DNA of 50,624 nt from Bacillota bacterium (GCA_028724185.1 JAQYDN010000020.1:1-50624); one strand, 5' to 3'; counted from the first letter of the stretch, positions 16,173 to 25,833 are shown. Numbers and translations are program-made. Notes: generated by a model not told the origin, from the letters alone.

Positions 16173-18554
16173 CGTTTCCTCCTTTGTCTCTTGTTGTTTA
16201 GTATTATACCCATCTTCGTCGCTTTTATCTATCGCAACGAAATTCGGTTCGACCTCGACTTCTCCTTCGAGAGCCCGGTCGACTTCTTCCAACTTCACCA
16301 GATTTAGACGAAGGGCGTTGGTAACGACGAAGATCGAACTGAAACTCATCGCGAGTGCCGCAATCATCGGATTGAGCGTGAGACCGAATGCCTTGTAAAA
16401 GACGCCGGCCGCGATGGGAATACAGATGACGTTGTAGAAAAATGCCCAGAACAGGTTTTGCTTGATATTTCTGATCGTCGCCTTGGATAGTTCGACCGCG
16501 CTCAATACGTCGAGCAGGTCGCTGTGCATCAAGACGACGTCGGCGCTTTCCATGGCGATGTCGGTGCCCGCGCCGATGGCGATGCCCACGTCGCTGCGCG
16601 CGAGGGCAGGAGCGTCGTTAATGCCGTCGCCGATCATGGCGACTTTGCCTTTTTCTTGATACTTTCTGACGAAGGCCTCCTTCTCGTCGGGCAAGACGCC
16701 GGCGTGAATGTGGTCGATTGCGAGGTCGCCTCCGATCACTTCGGCCGTCTTTTCGTTGTCGCCGGTCAGCATGACGATGGTCTTGCCGAGGTCCTTCAAC
16801 TTTTCAAGTGCTTCTTTCGAGTTCTTCTTCACGACGTCCTTCGCCGCGATAAAACCGAAGAGCTCGTCCTCGCTCGCGAAAAACAGCGGCGTCTTTCCCT
16901 CGGAGAGCGCCCGGTCGAGGGCGTCTTTTAAGGGGGCGACAGAATGGCCGATCTCTTCCATCAAGCGCATATTTCCGCCATAGAGCGTCTTACCGTCCAA
17001 AGTCGCCTTGAGTCCGCGACCCGGAAGCGATTGAAAGTCTTCGACCTCTTTCGCTTCTCCCGCACCCGCTCCTTTGCGATGCGCCTCGTAGGCGCGAATG
17101 ATGCCTTCCGCCAAGGGGTGTTCCGAGGATTTTTCGAGGGCATAGGCCGTCTCGAGCAGCGCCTCGGGGTCGCGGTTGAGGGCGACGACGTCGGTGACAA
17201 AGGGCTTGCCGTTGGTAATCGTACCGGTCTTGTCGAGTACCAGCGTATCGATTTTGCTCAACACTTCCAAACTTTCGGCGCTCTTATAGAGTACGCCCGC
17301 CTTCGCGCCCTTGCCGGTGCCCACCATGATGGCGACGGGCGTCGCGAGCCCGAGCGCGCAGGGGCAACTGATGACGAGGACCGAAATGGCGAGTCTTAAG
17401 GCGAACTCTCTATCCGCGCCGACGGCGAGCCAAATGATCGCCGTCGCGAGTGCGATCCCGATGACGATGGGAACGAACACGCCCGCGACGCGGTCGGCGA
17501 GCTTCGAAATCGGCGCCTTCGTCGCGTTGGCGTCCTCGACGAGGTCGATGATCTTGGAAATCGTCGTGTCCTCCCCGACGCGCGTCGCCTCCATGACGAG
17601 CTTACCTTGCCCGTTGGTCGTCGCCGCCATGACTTCGTCTCCGGGCGCCTTCTCGACCGGAATGGACTCGCCGCTCAGCGCCGACTCGTCGATCGAACTC
17701 AACCCCTCGACGACCTTTCCGTCGACCGGTACGTTTTCACCGGGCTTTAGGACGATATGGTCGCCGATCGCGATGTCTTCGACGGGAATGGAGACTTCCT
17801 CGCCGTCTCGAATCACCGTCGCCGTCGACGGCGTCAAGTCCATCAGCGAGCGGATCGCATCGGAAGTGCGGTGTTTGGCTCGCGTTTCGAGATACTTACC
17901 CAAGTCGATCAACACGACGATCGTCGCCGCCGACTCGAAATAGAGCTCGTGTCCGTAGTGCATGACGCGTGCCATGTCGCCGTGCCCGAAACCGTAGGAC
18001 AGTTGGAAGATCGCAAAGAGCCCGTACAGATATGCCGCGCCCGACCCGATCGCGATAAGCGCGTCCATGTTCGGGTGTCGCTTGACAAGCGACTTGATCC
18101 CGTTGACATAGTAATGTCTATTGATAAATAAAATGCTCGTCGTGAGCAGGAATTGAACCAACGCAAAAGTCAACAGGTTCTCGGTGCCCGAGAGAAAACC
18201 CGGGATCGGAAGCCCCGCCATCGATCCCATCGCGATATAAAACAGAGGGACCAGGAGGGCGATCGAAGTAATCAGCCGCTTCTTCTTTTCCTCGAGTTCC
18301 TCTTCGAAGGGATCGACGCCTTCGTCCGCTTTCGCAGCCTTTTCTTCGCCGTCTGCCGGCGTCGCCTTGTAACCCGCGTCGCGCACGGCCTGTAAGATGG
18401 CGCCGTTTGTCCCCTCCTCCGCGTCGACTTTCATCGAATTGGTCAAGAGGTTGACGGCAACGGAGCTTACGCCGTCGACTTTTGAAACTTCCCGCTCGAC
18501 CGCCGCGGAGCAGGCCGAACAGGTCATACCTTCGACATTGTATTTTCGTTCCAT
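15966..18554 (-). CDS. copA: Copper-exporting P1B ATPase fused to a CopZ-like domain
   Basis: An 862-residue P1B-type ATPase. An N-terminal heavy-metal-associated domain (GMTCSACSAAVE, residue 10) is followed by membrane helices, the actuator loop (SALSGESIPVEK), the metal-site CPCALGLATP helix (Cu+ class), the phosphorylation site DKTGTITNGKP and the hinge GDGINDAPALARSDVGIA. After the last helices and a linker of about 40 residues comes a second metal-binding domain (residues 795-862) with GMSCNHC, which looks like a free-standing CopZ chaperone. The ATG at 18554 follows GGAGG; an upstream extension lacks conservation. It is expressed alone from a consensus-like promoter with a cop-box-like site. 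A separate chaperone may be made from an internal start (separate entry). Confidence 0.93.
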   Translation of the reverse strand: MERKYNVEGMTCSACSAAVEREVSKVDGVSSVAVNLLTNSMKVDAEEGTNGAILQAVRDAGYKATPADGEEKAAKADEGVDPFEEELEEKKKRLITSIALLVPLFYIAMGSMAGLPIPGFLSGTENLLTFALVQFLLTTSILFINRHYYVNGIKSLVKRHPNMDALIAIGSGAAYLYGLFAIFQLSYGFGHGDMARVMHYGHELYFESAATIVVLIDLGKYLETRAKHRTSDAIRSLMDLTPSTATVIRDGEEVSIPVEDIAIGDHIVLKPGENVPVDGKVVEGLSSIDESALSGESIPVEKAPGDEVMAATTNGQGKLVMEATRVGEDTTISKIIDLVEDANATKAPISKLADRVAGVFVPIVIGIALATAIIWLAVGADREFALRLAISVLVISCPCALGLATPVAIMVGTGKGAKAGVLYKSAESLEVLSKIDTLVLDKTGTITNGKPFVTDVVALNRDPEALLETAYALEKSSEHPLAEGIIRAYEAHRKGAGAGEAKEVEDFQSLPGRGLKATLDGKTLYGGNMRLMEEIGHSVAPLKDALDRALSEGKTPLFFASEDELFGFIAAKDVVKKNSKEALEKLKDLGKTIVMLTGDNEKTAEVIGGDLAIDHIHAGVLPDEKEAFVRKYQEKGKVAMIGDGINDAPALARSDVGIAIGAGTDIAMESADVVLMHSDLLDVLSAVELSKATIRNIKQNLFWAFFYNVICIPIAAGVFYKAFGLTLNPMIAALAMSFSSIFVVTNALRLNLVKLEEVDRALEGEVEVEPNFVAIDKSDEDGYNTKQQETKEETMEQKILKIDGMSCNHCVERVGKALNDLDGVKATVSLDPGEAKVEGDNLDDDAMKKAVEEAGYKVTSIE

Positions 18555-18604
18555 GATAACCTCCGTTTCACGCCGTATATAGTCGTGGCTGTTTTTATTT
18601 TTCT

Positions 18605-18642
18605 TACAAGTATATCCTACCAATTTACTATGATTATGTCAA
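18605..18642 (-). promoter_or_regulatory. copA promoter with cop-box-like sequence
   Basis: A consensus -35 TTGACA (18642-18637), a 17-base spacer and -10 TAGGAT (18619-18614). Directly after and touching the -10 is TATACTTGTA (18614-18605), one mismatch from the CopY operator TACAnnTGTA. No CopY or CsoR gene is in the window. Confidence 0.6.
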
Positions 18643-18662
18643 CCGTTTTTTACCTTTTTTGA

Positions 18663-21509
18663 CTATTTATCTCCCGCCGCATGTTTAAGCAGTTTATCGA
18701 GCGTTCGTTCCTCCTCCGCATCGAGGGCGATTCGCGTCCACGCGCCGTCCGCGGCGGTCCAAAGATAGAGCGCGGGTTCTTGTTTTTTGATCGCCCGGTA
18801 GGCACGCCCATAGAGTCCGAGTTGCAGTCGATACGACGGCAGGGCGGGCGATGCGAGTCCCCGGCGTCCCGTCTTAAAGTCGACGATTGCGATCGCGCCG
18901 TCGATGCGGCGTATCTGGTCGTAGAACCCCTCGAGGACAAGTCCGCCGAGATCCGCGGAGAAAGGCACTTCCGTCGCGAGGATCTCGCCCACCCCGAAGG
19001 TCTCGTCGTAGCGATCCATCGCCTCTTTCAACCGCGCGGTATCGACCGCGTATTCCTCTGCGCGCTTTAAGAGCAAGACCTTGAGCGCGTCGTCGGGACC
19101 TTTCGCGCGCTCCGCGTAGTCGTGAAAGAGCGTTCCGAAGGCGAGGTAATTTTCGCGGGGAGCGGACCCGCCTCCCACCCGTTCGGCGGGCGAGAAACCC
19201 CCGATCAACCGAGACGCCGAGACGACGCGTCTCTCTTGTACCTCAAGAGGCGCCCTCTCTTTCGGGCGCGCGGCGGCGGGACTCGTCGTCGAAGTCGTCG
19301 GTAGAACGTCTACATCCTCTTCTTCAAAGGCGACGTCTTCGAGATAACGCATCAGCCCGCTCGCCTTTCCCCTCGATTTTAAGAGGTAGAGGTATTTCTC
19401 CGCGCGGGTCATCGCGACGTAGAGCAGGCGGAGCGATTCGGCCTCTCTCTTTTCGGCATCGAGCGCGCGGTTTACGTCGTATGCGCCGCGCGCCTCCTCG
19501 CGACGGATGCCCATACCGTATTCCCTCGAGTAATTCCAAAGGCCGCCGTCCGCCCGCTCGGAGGCGAACAGATGCCCGAGGTAAACCGTCTCGTATTCCA
19601 GACCCTTCGCGCCGTGCATCGTGAGAATCTCGATGTCCGCCTCGCCGCCGAATGTCGCCTCGCCGACCGTCTCCAAACGCCTCTTCTCCTCCATCTCATC
19701 CAGAAAACCTTCTATATGACAACCCGCCTTGTCGTAGTCGCTCGCCATCGAAAGCAGCTTGTCGACATTCGCGATCCCCTGTCTTCCGCGCCGCGACGCG
19801 ACGTCGTGCCGGTAACCCGTCTCCTCGATCAGCTCCTGCAAGAAGACATAGGGCGAGTGCACTCCGCGGCGCGCCCGCAGAAAGTCGCGGAAGGCGTCGT
19901 ATCTTTCCCTCGCCGATTCGCCCACATCTCCGCCCGCATCGAAGAGATACAGTTCTTCTTGCGACCAGCCGATAAAGGGCGAACGCAAGAGCGCGTGCGA
20001 GAAGCGCCCCTCCGCATGCGCCGCGAGCGCGATCAAGAGATCCCGCACCTCGCGCGCCTCGAAAAATCCGTCGGAGCTGAGGTTTTTATACGTCACGCCG
20101 CATGCCCGAAAGACCTCCTCGTACACCGACATATACCGCCTGCGCCATAAGAGGAGCGCGCGCGACTTTGAGGGATGCTTTCGAATGTCGCGGGCGATCC
20201 AAAGCGCCTCCCGCCTGATCGAATCCTCGATCGCCTCGCCTTCGACCTCGCCGACGTCCACGCCGCGAAAGGCCCACTCCCCCTCGCCGTGCCCCACGAC
20301 GTCCTCGCCCTCGAACAGATCGTTAAAGAGATCCGCGACGACGCGCACGAGCTCTCGGTGGGAACGGTAGTTGTTGATAAGCGCCATGCTTTCCGCGCCC
20401 GCTTCCTCCATCTCGCGGCGAAAGACGTCGCTCACGTCGGTATCCGCGCCGCGAAACCCGTAGATCGACTGTTTTTTATCGCCGACGACAAAGAGCGTGC
20501 TCTCTTTTTTGAGCGCGTTTAAAAAGCGGATCTGCAGCGGATTCGTGTCCTGAAATTCGTCGACGAGGATGTGGTCGTAACCTCCTACGTCGACGCGCCC
20601 TTCCTCGAGAAGCGCCGTCGCCTTTTCGAGGAGATCCTGAAAATCGACGACGCCGCGCTCCGCCTTGGCCGCCGCATACACCTCGTGGAGCGTCTCGAAT
20701 GCTCGGGCGATCGCATCGACATAAGGCGCGTTCCGCGATTCTTTTAAGAGATCGAGCCGCATCCGGTGTTCATTCAACGCGCGCTCACGTTCTTTCGTCA
20801 TACTCTTAAGATTCTTGGCGGCGGGAACGCCCTCCAGATAGCGAATCCGCTCGTCCTCGTTCCGCGCGCGCACGGCATCGACGTCCGCATCTTTTAAAAA
20901 GGCGTGTAACTTCGATCTTCCCGATCCTATCTCCGCCTTCAATTCTTCTAAAAACGCGAGATACGCCTCGATAACCGCTCCCGCCGAGACGTCGCGGGGC
21001 TTCTTTCGAAGTTCAAAGAGGACGCCGCGCGTACGGTAATCGTCGTAACGTTCCGTCAATTGGCGTTTGAAGCCCTCGGGACTCGTCTCCGTCTCCTCGA
21101 GAAGTTGTAAGAGGACGGGATCCTTAAAGAGCGCCGGCGCCGCCTCGTCAAAACATTGCTCGAGAAGATACGCCGCCTCGCCCTCGTTTAGCTGCTCCAT
21201 CGCCTCCATCGTGTGCGCCTCGATATCGTAGACGGTGAGGAGGTGTCTGCAAAATCCGTCGATCGTCTGTACCGCGACGCGTCCCGGTTCGATCTCGGGG
21301 AGCGCGGATTCGATGCGCGCCGCCATCTCCTCGGCCGCGCGGTTGGTGAATGTCATCGCGAGGACGCGCTCATCGGATCGGGTCAAGATATATTTTACGC
21401 GCTCCGTCAAGACCCGCGTCTTGCCCGCACCGGCGCCCGCCGTAAGAAAAATCGAGCGGTCACAGGCGGTCACCGCCTGTTTCTGCTCCCTATCCAATGT
21501 GGTGCTCAT
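18663..21509 (-). CDS. addA: ATP-dependent helicase/nuclease subunit A (AddA/RexA)
   Basis: A 948-residue UvrD-type SF1 helicase with a C-terminal RecB-like nuclease. Motif Ia/Walker A is LTAGAGAGKTRVL at residue 22, motif II VDEFQDTNPLQIRF, motif III VGDKKQSIYGFRGAD, and the late helicase motifs include LTMHGAKGLEYETVYLGH and LLYVAMTRAEKYLYLL. The nuclease core AIVDFKTGRRGLASPALPSY is near the C-terminus. With AddB it forms the heterodimer that resects double-strand breaks for recombination. It is shorter than the Bacillus protein (about 1,230), consistent with a compact AddA. Its ATG overlaps the addB stop by four bases, so subunits are coupled. Confidence 0.93.
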   Translation of the reverse strand: MSTTLDREQKQAVTACDRSIFLTAGAGAGKTRVLTERVKYILTRSDERVLAMTFTNRAAEEMAARIESALPEIEPGRVAVQTIDGFCRHLLTVYDIEAHTMEAMEQLNEGEAAYLLEQCFDEAAPALFKDPVLLQLLEETETSPEGFKRQLTERYDDYRTRGVLFELRKKPRDVSAGAVIEAYLAFLEELKAEIGSGRSKLHAFLKDADVDAVRARNEDERIRYLEGVPAAKNLKSMTKERERALNEHRMRLDLLKESRNAPYVDAIARAFETLHEVYAAAKAERGVVDFQDLLEKATALLEEGRVDVGGYDHILVDEFQDTNPLQIRFLNALKKESTLFVVGDKKQSIYGFRGADTDVSDVFRREMEEAGAESMALINNYRSHRELVRVVADLFNDLFEGEDVVGHGEGEWAFRGVDVGEVEGEAIEDSIRREALWIARDIRKHPSKSRALLLWRRRYMSVYEEVFRACGVTYKNLSSDGFFEAREVRDLLIALAAHAEGRFSHALLRSPFIGWSQEELYLFDAGGDVGESARERYDAFRDFLRARRGVHSPYVFLQELIEETGYRHDVASRRGRQGIANVDKLLSMASDYDKAGCHIEGFLDEMEEKRRLETVGEATFGGEADIEILTMHGAKGLEYETVYLGHLFASERADGGLWNYSREYGMGIRREEARGAYDVNRALDAEKREAESLRLLYVAMTRAEKYLYLLKSRGKASGLMRYLEDVAFEEEDVDVLPTTSTTSPAAARPKERAPLEVQERRVVSASRLIGGFSPAERVGGGSAPRENYLAFGTLFHDYAERAKGPDDALKVLLLKRAEEYAVDTARLKEAMDRYDETFGVGEILATEVPFSADLGGLVLEGFYDQIRRIDGAIAIVDFKTGRRGLASPALPSYRLQLGLYGRAYRAIKKQEPALYLWTAADGAWTRIALDAEEERTLDKLLKHAAGDK

Positions 21510-24022
21510 GGCCTGTCCTTTCTACATATGTCCGAAAACGGGCAGTAGTCGCAAACCTTCTCCGCGGACGGCTCCGCCGGAAACGAGCCGCCTTCGATTC
21601 CCGCGATCGTCTCCTCGAGCGCCTCCCTCGCGCCCTCTAAAAACGCCGCAAACTCCTCGCCGTCGCACATGTTATCTTTTCTCAATTTGTAGTAAGAACC
21701 CGCCTCGTCGACATTTCTTACCATCACCGACTCCTTACCCTTTTCCACCGACACATATTCGAGCGAGACGGGTTTTTTGCCGAGGTAGCTGCGCGCGAGG
21801 GCATACATCGAAAGCTGCATCTTGTCGTAGGTCTTCATCTCGGAAAGACTCGGCACGCCCTTCGACTTATAGTCGATCAGGACTTCGCGTCCCGTGTCGT
21901 CCGCGTCGATGCGGTCGATCTTGCCGCGAATCCAATACGCGCCGAGCGGATAGCTGTAGTCGACCTCGAAGCGCGACGGCTTAAACGCCTTGTTCTTCTT
22001 CTCATCTCCGAGGCGCTCCTCCTCGTTTTCGATCGTCTTGACGAGCGCGTCGCACATCTCTTTCTTTTTAAGGGTGTGCAAATACTCGGGGACCAGATCG
22101 GCGAGCGTGTCTTCGAACAATCGGTCCACCTCCCCCTCGATATCCGCGAGCGCGAGGTCGCCTTTAAAGTAATGCTCGAGGACGGAGTGATACGCGATGC
22201 CGGTGTTTAAGCGCTCCCGACCCCGTCTGTCGTCCGCGTCGATCTTTAAAACCCGCTCCGCAAAAAATTTAAAGGGACAGCTCCGATACGCATCCACTGC
22301 GGAGGGCGAAAAACTCCCGCCTTTTAGCAACTTCTTCCAGCGCTCCCGGGCCTCGCCCGTAAACGCGCTATCCGACGTCGAAAGTGCGCCCCTGTCTTCG
22401 AATACCTCCTCTACCGAATCGAGGTCGAGAAAGCGACCGTCGTCCTTCAGCTTCGCAAACAGGGCCGCCTCCTCGCCGTCGCCCGCCTTGTAGAGGACGG
22501 CCTCCTTCGACGAGGCGATCGTATACTTAAGCGCCAACGTGTCGCGCTCGGGCGCGCCGTAATCGAGATAGAGTCCCGCCGCCTGAAGATCCTCCAGGAT
22601 GCCGTAGTGGACGAGGTCGCTCTCTTCTTCTCTGCGCGGAAAGCGATGATCCAAACTCGAGACGTAGAGCGCGTCGTAGGCGCCGCCGCAGCCGCGCATT
22701 AAAGACGTCACGCGGACGCCGCGCGTGCGCTCGCCCTCGATGTGTCGCAACACGATCGCCTCGAACTCCTCGCCCGTGATCTCGCCGTAGTCGCCCTCGC
22801 CCTTTTCGATCGCATCGGCCAGCGCGCCCGCGACCTCCTCGCCCAGACGGTCATAGACCGCCTCGGTCGATCGCCGAAACGCGGCGTAGGTCGTCGGAAG
22901 GTTGTCGATCATGCGGGTGAGCGCGGGCATCATCTCGTTTAAAAGCGCCGCATCCGCCTCGTCCAAAAACAGGCGGTACGCTCTTCGCTTTCGCCACTCC
23001 GACAGGCGATCCATTCCGAGCGACTCGAGGACGGGGGCGAACGCCGCGCCGCGCGCGATGCTCGAAAGCGGCGAGCGCAAATACGCCGCGATGTCGCTGA
23101 TTTTATCGCTCAATCGCCACATCGGGCGAAGCGTCGAGAGCGTCCCGTCTTCGGCGAGCACATCGACTTCCTCGCAGACGGGAACGCCCCGCAGGCGTAG
23201 GACCGCCTCGGCGGCGCGCCGCTCCTTCTCGTCGAGGACGACGACGCCGATCCGCGCCCCGGGATCGGCCGACAGCTTGTCGTAGATCCTCTCGGCCATG
23301 TCGCGGTAGATCCTCTCGGGCTGAACCGCCGCGCAACACGTGATGTCGCAGGCGCCTACGGAGGATTCGACGATCTCCGTCTCCGCTGAACGGAACGTCT
23401 CCTCCAAGCACGACAGCGCGGCGTCGTCTCCTTCTCCCTCAAAGGGCAAAACGAGGCTCATGCCGACGGCGTCGTCCAACTTTTGAACGAGCGCCTCCTG
23501 CCACGCCTCGAAGCCCGCAAAGCCAAATGCGACGTAAGGGCGGCTGTCGTAGACGGGATTTTCGAGCGCCTCCGCGACGACCTCGGCCTCGGTACGCGCG
23601 CCCGCCTGCGCCTTCGCCTTCTCCATATAGCGGATAAGCGCCGGCACTTCCTCTCTCCAGCTGTAGGGCAGCGCCGAGGGGGCGACTCCCCTTCGCTCGA
23701 TCTCCTCCAATAATCGAAACAGCGCGCGCACCTTCTCGATATCGCGTAGATCCGAAAACACGGATTCGGAGGTGCGAAGTTCCCGCCGAAAATAATAGAC
23801 GGCGCGTCCCTCTCCGCGCGGCGCGTCGATCGCGAGTTTTTGAACGACATCGTCGAATGTGAAGAAGTCGACGCCCAACAACCCGCCTCCGTCCGCCTGC
23901 GCGGCCTTTGCACGTTCGATAAACGCGCGGTTCGGCACGATCACCGCCGGGCGCGCGTCCTTAAACGGCGAACGAAAAAGAATATCCGCCCCCGTACCCA
24001 TGGTCGTCCGATATACCTTCAA
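21506..24022 (-). CDS. addB: ATP-dependent nuclease subunit B (AddB/RexB-like)
   Basis: An 838-residue subunit of the break-resecting AddAB complex. The C-terminal nuclease has EVLIDYKSKG and, around it, the four cysteines of the 4Fe-4S clasp: one in AYRSCPFKFFAERVL and three in CDYCPFSDIC near the end. The N-terminus (MKVYRTTMGTGADILFRSPF) lacks the Walker A lysine found in Bacillus AddB, a feature shared with RexB of streptococci. The start is a TTG at 24022 after GGGGAGAG. It is shorter than the roughly 1,166 residues of Bacillus AddB. It lies 14 bases after the RluD-type gene and overlaps addA by four bases. Confidence 0.88.
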   Translation of the reverse strand: MKVYRTTMGTGADILFRSPFKDARPAVIVPNRAFIERAKAAQADGGGLLGVDFFTFDDVVQKLAIDAPRGEGRAVYYFRRELRTSESVFSDLRDIEKVRALFRLLEEIERRGVAPSALPYSWREEVPALIRYMEKAKAQAGARTEAEVVAEALENPVYDSRPYVAFGFAGFEAWQEALVQKLDDAVGMSLVLPFEGEGDDAALSCLEETFRSAETEIVESSVGACDITCCAAVQPERIYRDMAERIYDKLSADPGARIGVVVLDEKERRAAEAVLRLRGVPVCEEVDVLAEDGTLSTLRPMWRLSDKISDIAAYLRSPLSSIARGAAFAPVLESLGMDRLSEWRKRRAYRLFLDEADAALLNEMMPALTRMIDNLPTTYAAFRRSTEAVYDRLGEEVAGALADAIEKGEGDYGEITGEEFEAIVLRHIEGERTRGVRVTSLMRGCGGAYDALYVSSLDHRFPRREEESDLVHYGILEDLQAAGLYLDYGAPERDTLALKYTIASSKEAVLYKAGDGEEAALFAKLKDDGRFLDLDSVEEVFEDRGALSTSDSAFTGEARERWKKLLKGGSFSPSAVDAYRSCPFKFFAERVLKIDADDRRGRERLNTGIAYHSVLEHYFKGDLALADIEGEVDRLFEDTLADLVPEYLHTLKKKEMCDALVKTIENEEERLGDEKKNKAFKPSRFEVDYSYPLGAYWIRGKIDRIDADDTGREVLIDYKSKGVPSLSEMKTYDKMQLSMYALARSYLGKKPVSLEYVSVEKGKESVMVRNVDEAGSYYKLRKDNMCDGEEFAAFLEGAREALEETIAGIEGGSFPAEPSAEKVCDYCPFSDICRKDRP

Positions 24023-24036
24023 AATCTCTCCCCTCT

Positions 24037-24993
24037 CTACAGCGACAGCGATTCCGCGGAAAAGCCGAGCGCGTCCATCGCCTCTTTAAACTTCCCCGCG
24101 GGTTCTGCGACGATCTTCTTTTCCGACACGTCGGGGAACTCCTCGGTCCTTGGAAAGACCAGGCGATACGCGTGCAGCAACTGGTGGTGGAGCGAGGGAA
24201 AGCGCGCCGACTTCTTCCCGTACTTTTGATCGCCCACGATCGGAAAGCCGATCGAGGCGAGCTGTTGGCGAATTTGGTGCGTGCGGCCCGTGATAAGGTC
24301 CGCCTCGACGAGCGTGTAGCCGTTTTTGTAGGCGAGGGGTCGATAAATTCCCTTCGCCGCCTTGCCGCCCTCGCCCTCTCTCACGCGGTTCTTGTCGCCG
24401 TCTTTTTTGAGCTGATTTTCCACCGTCTCCTCGCGCGTCAAGCGCCCCTCGACGATCGTAAGGTAGTACTTCTCGAGTTTCCGCTCGCGAAGCCACGCAT
24501 TCGCCGCCCTGAGCGCCTCGGCGTTCTTCGCCCCGAGGATCAGCCCGCTCGTGTTGCGATCGAGGCGGTTAGAGATCGACGGCGTAAACGTATTTTCGAG
24601 GCGCGGGTTGTAGCTCTTCGTATGGATTAAATACGTGAGCATGTCGTCGACCATGTTGCGTTCGAACTTCTTGCCTGTGCCGTGGCTCAATACCCCGACG
24701 GGCTTGTTCATCACGATAAAGTCGTCGGTCTCCAAGACGATCTTCGGAAACTGTCCGCGAATTTTCCGCGACGTTTTCGAAAACTTCTCGATCGCCTCGT
24801 CCGAAAAATACACCTCGACCGTGTCGCCGACCTCGAGGATGTCCTCCTGTTTCGCCTTCTTTCCGTTTCGGGTGATGTTTTTTTTGCGGATCGACTTATA
24901 AAGAAGAGATGCCTTGGCATTCGGCAACAACTTTCGCACGTACCGATCCAACCGCATCCCCGCGTCATTTATGTCAATTTTATAAGAGATCAA
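24037..24993 (-). CDS. RluA/RluD-family pseudouridine synthase
   Basis: A 318-residue synthase of the RluA group. An N-terminal S4 RNA-binding domain (GMRLDRYVRKLLPNAKASLLY) is followed by the catalytic domain with the motif NRLDRNTSGLILGAK, where the Asp is the nucleophile, and TGRTHQIRQQLASIGFPIVGD. It isomerises uridine in rRNA or tRNA; the site cannot be told. I start it at TTG 24993 because AGGAGGAGGG lies directly upstream; extension to an ATG at 25239 would add a hydrophobic segment from the promoter region that is not part of the family. It heads an apparent operon with addB and addA and is divergent from the MltG-like gene. Confidence 0.88.
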   Translation of the reverse strand: MISYKIDINDAGMRLDRYVRKLLPNAKASLLYKSIRKKNITRNGKKAKQEDILEVGDTVEVYFSDEAIEKFSKTSRKIRGQFPKIVLETDDFIVMNKPVGVLSHGTGKKFERNMVDDMLTYLIHTKSYNPRLENTFTPSISNRLDRNTSGLILGAKNAEALRAANAWLRERKLEKYYLTIVEGRLTREETVENQLKKDGDKNRVREGEGGKAAKGIYRPLAYKNGYTLVEADLITGRTHQIRQQLASIGFPIVGDQKYGKKSARFPSLHHQLLHAYRLVFPRTEEFPDVSEKKIVAEPAGKFKEAMDALGFSAESLSL

Positions 24994-25021
24994 GGGATTC
25001 CCTCCTCCTAGAGATTTCCTA

Positions 25022-25051
25022 TGGTATAATGAGTCTATTATAATGATTATA
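25022..25051. promoter_or_regulatory. Divergent promoters between rluA-type and mltG-like genes
   Basis: The 91-base gap holds, on the plus strand, TGG-TATAAT (extended -10, 25022-25030) for the MltG-like gene. On the minus strand two TATAAT hexamers (25037-25042 and 25046-25051) serve the pseudouridine synthase operon. -35 elements are weak. Confidence 0.5.
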
Positions 25052-25084
25052 ACGAAATAACAGATAAAAAGGAAAAGAGGCGCT

Positions 25085-25798
25085 ATGAATTTTAACGGCA
25101 GATTTCCCAACATGCTCGTCAAGCTGTTGCGTTTTGTCGCGATCGTCCTCGTCATTCTGGTCCTGCTCTTCATCGTAAAATGGCGCATGAACCACCTGTT
25201 TTCGATGATGACGCCGGAGGAGAAAAAAGACACGAGCATTACGGAAGAAATAAAATCGTCGAAAGATCAAATCGACAAGATCAGCAACGTCGCCAAGGAC
25301 GCGTCGAAGGAATCGACACTCTTAAAGATCGAGACCGCAGACGTCGCACAAGTCGCCGAGCAACTGAAAAAAGAGGGATTGATCCGCGACACCGACGCAT
25401 TTATTAAAATGGCCACCCAATCCGGCCTCGCCGACTACATCACCCCCGGCAGCTATGAAATCCCCGAGGGGACCTCGCCCGAGACGATCCTAAAAAAACT
25501 TTCGGAGACGGGGCTGCAAAAGGCGACGCGCACCGTCCACATCGAAATCCCGGAACACGCCAACGACGAGATGATCGCGAGCATCGTCGCCAAGGAAGAC
25601 CTGGTACAGGACGAGTACACCTTCCTTCAAATGATCCGCGAACAAAGTGCCGTCCCGAAGATCAAACCGGGCGGATACCAAATCCACGCCCCGCTCCCGG
25701 CGCAAGATCTCCTCGACATATTGACCCAGTACAACACCAACCAACCGGGTGATCCGGCACCCGCGGAACAACCTCAGCAGGAACAACCCCAACAATAG
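25085..25798 (+). CDS. MltG/YceG-like membrane protein without catalytic domain
   Basis: A 237-residue protein: a short cytoplasmic N-terminus, one membrane helix (LVKLLRFVAIVLVILVLLFI, residues 11-30), a charged linker, and two copies of a LysM-like YceG motif, YITPGSYEIPEGTSPETILK (about 118) and IKPGGYQIHAPLPAQDLLDI (about 200). The tail is Pro/Gln-rich. Endolytic transglycosylase MltG joins such modules to a catalytic domain with an active Glu, but here that domain is missing, so this may bind peptidoglycan or regulate rather than cut it. The ATG follows AAAGAGGCGC. It is a single-gene unit with its own promoter and terminator. The annotation as MltG-like rests on the repeated kPGxYxI pattern. 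Confidence 0.7.
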   Translation: MNFNGRFPNMLVKLLRFVAIVLVILVLLFIVKWRMNHLFSMMTPEEKKDTSITEEIKSSKDQIDKISNVAKDASKESTLLKIETADVAQVAEQLKKEGLIRDTDAFIKMATQSGLADYITPGSYEIPEGTSPETILKKLSETGLQKATRTVHIEIPEHANDEMIASIVAKEDLVQDEYTFLQMIREQSAVPKIKPGGYQIHAPLPAQDLLDILTQYNTNQPGDPAPAEQPQQEQPQQ

Positions 25799-25833
25799 AA
25801 AAAACGACCCCGATATATCGAGGTCGTTTTTTA
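25799..25833 (+). terminator. Terminator of the MltG-like gene
   Basis: AACGACC, a one-base mismatch, CGATATATCG and GGTCGTT form a hairpin ending in six T, immediately after the stop codon. Confidence 0.85.

Noticed and set aside
24994-25239. N-terminal extension of the pseudouridine synthase with a hydrophobic segment
   Set aside because: It spans the divergent promoters and the mltG-like gene start; a strong site supports the TTG at 24993.
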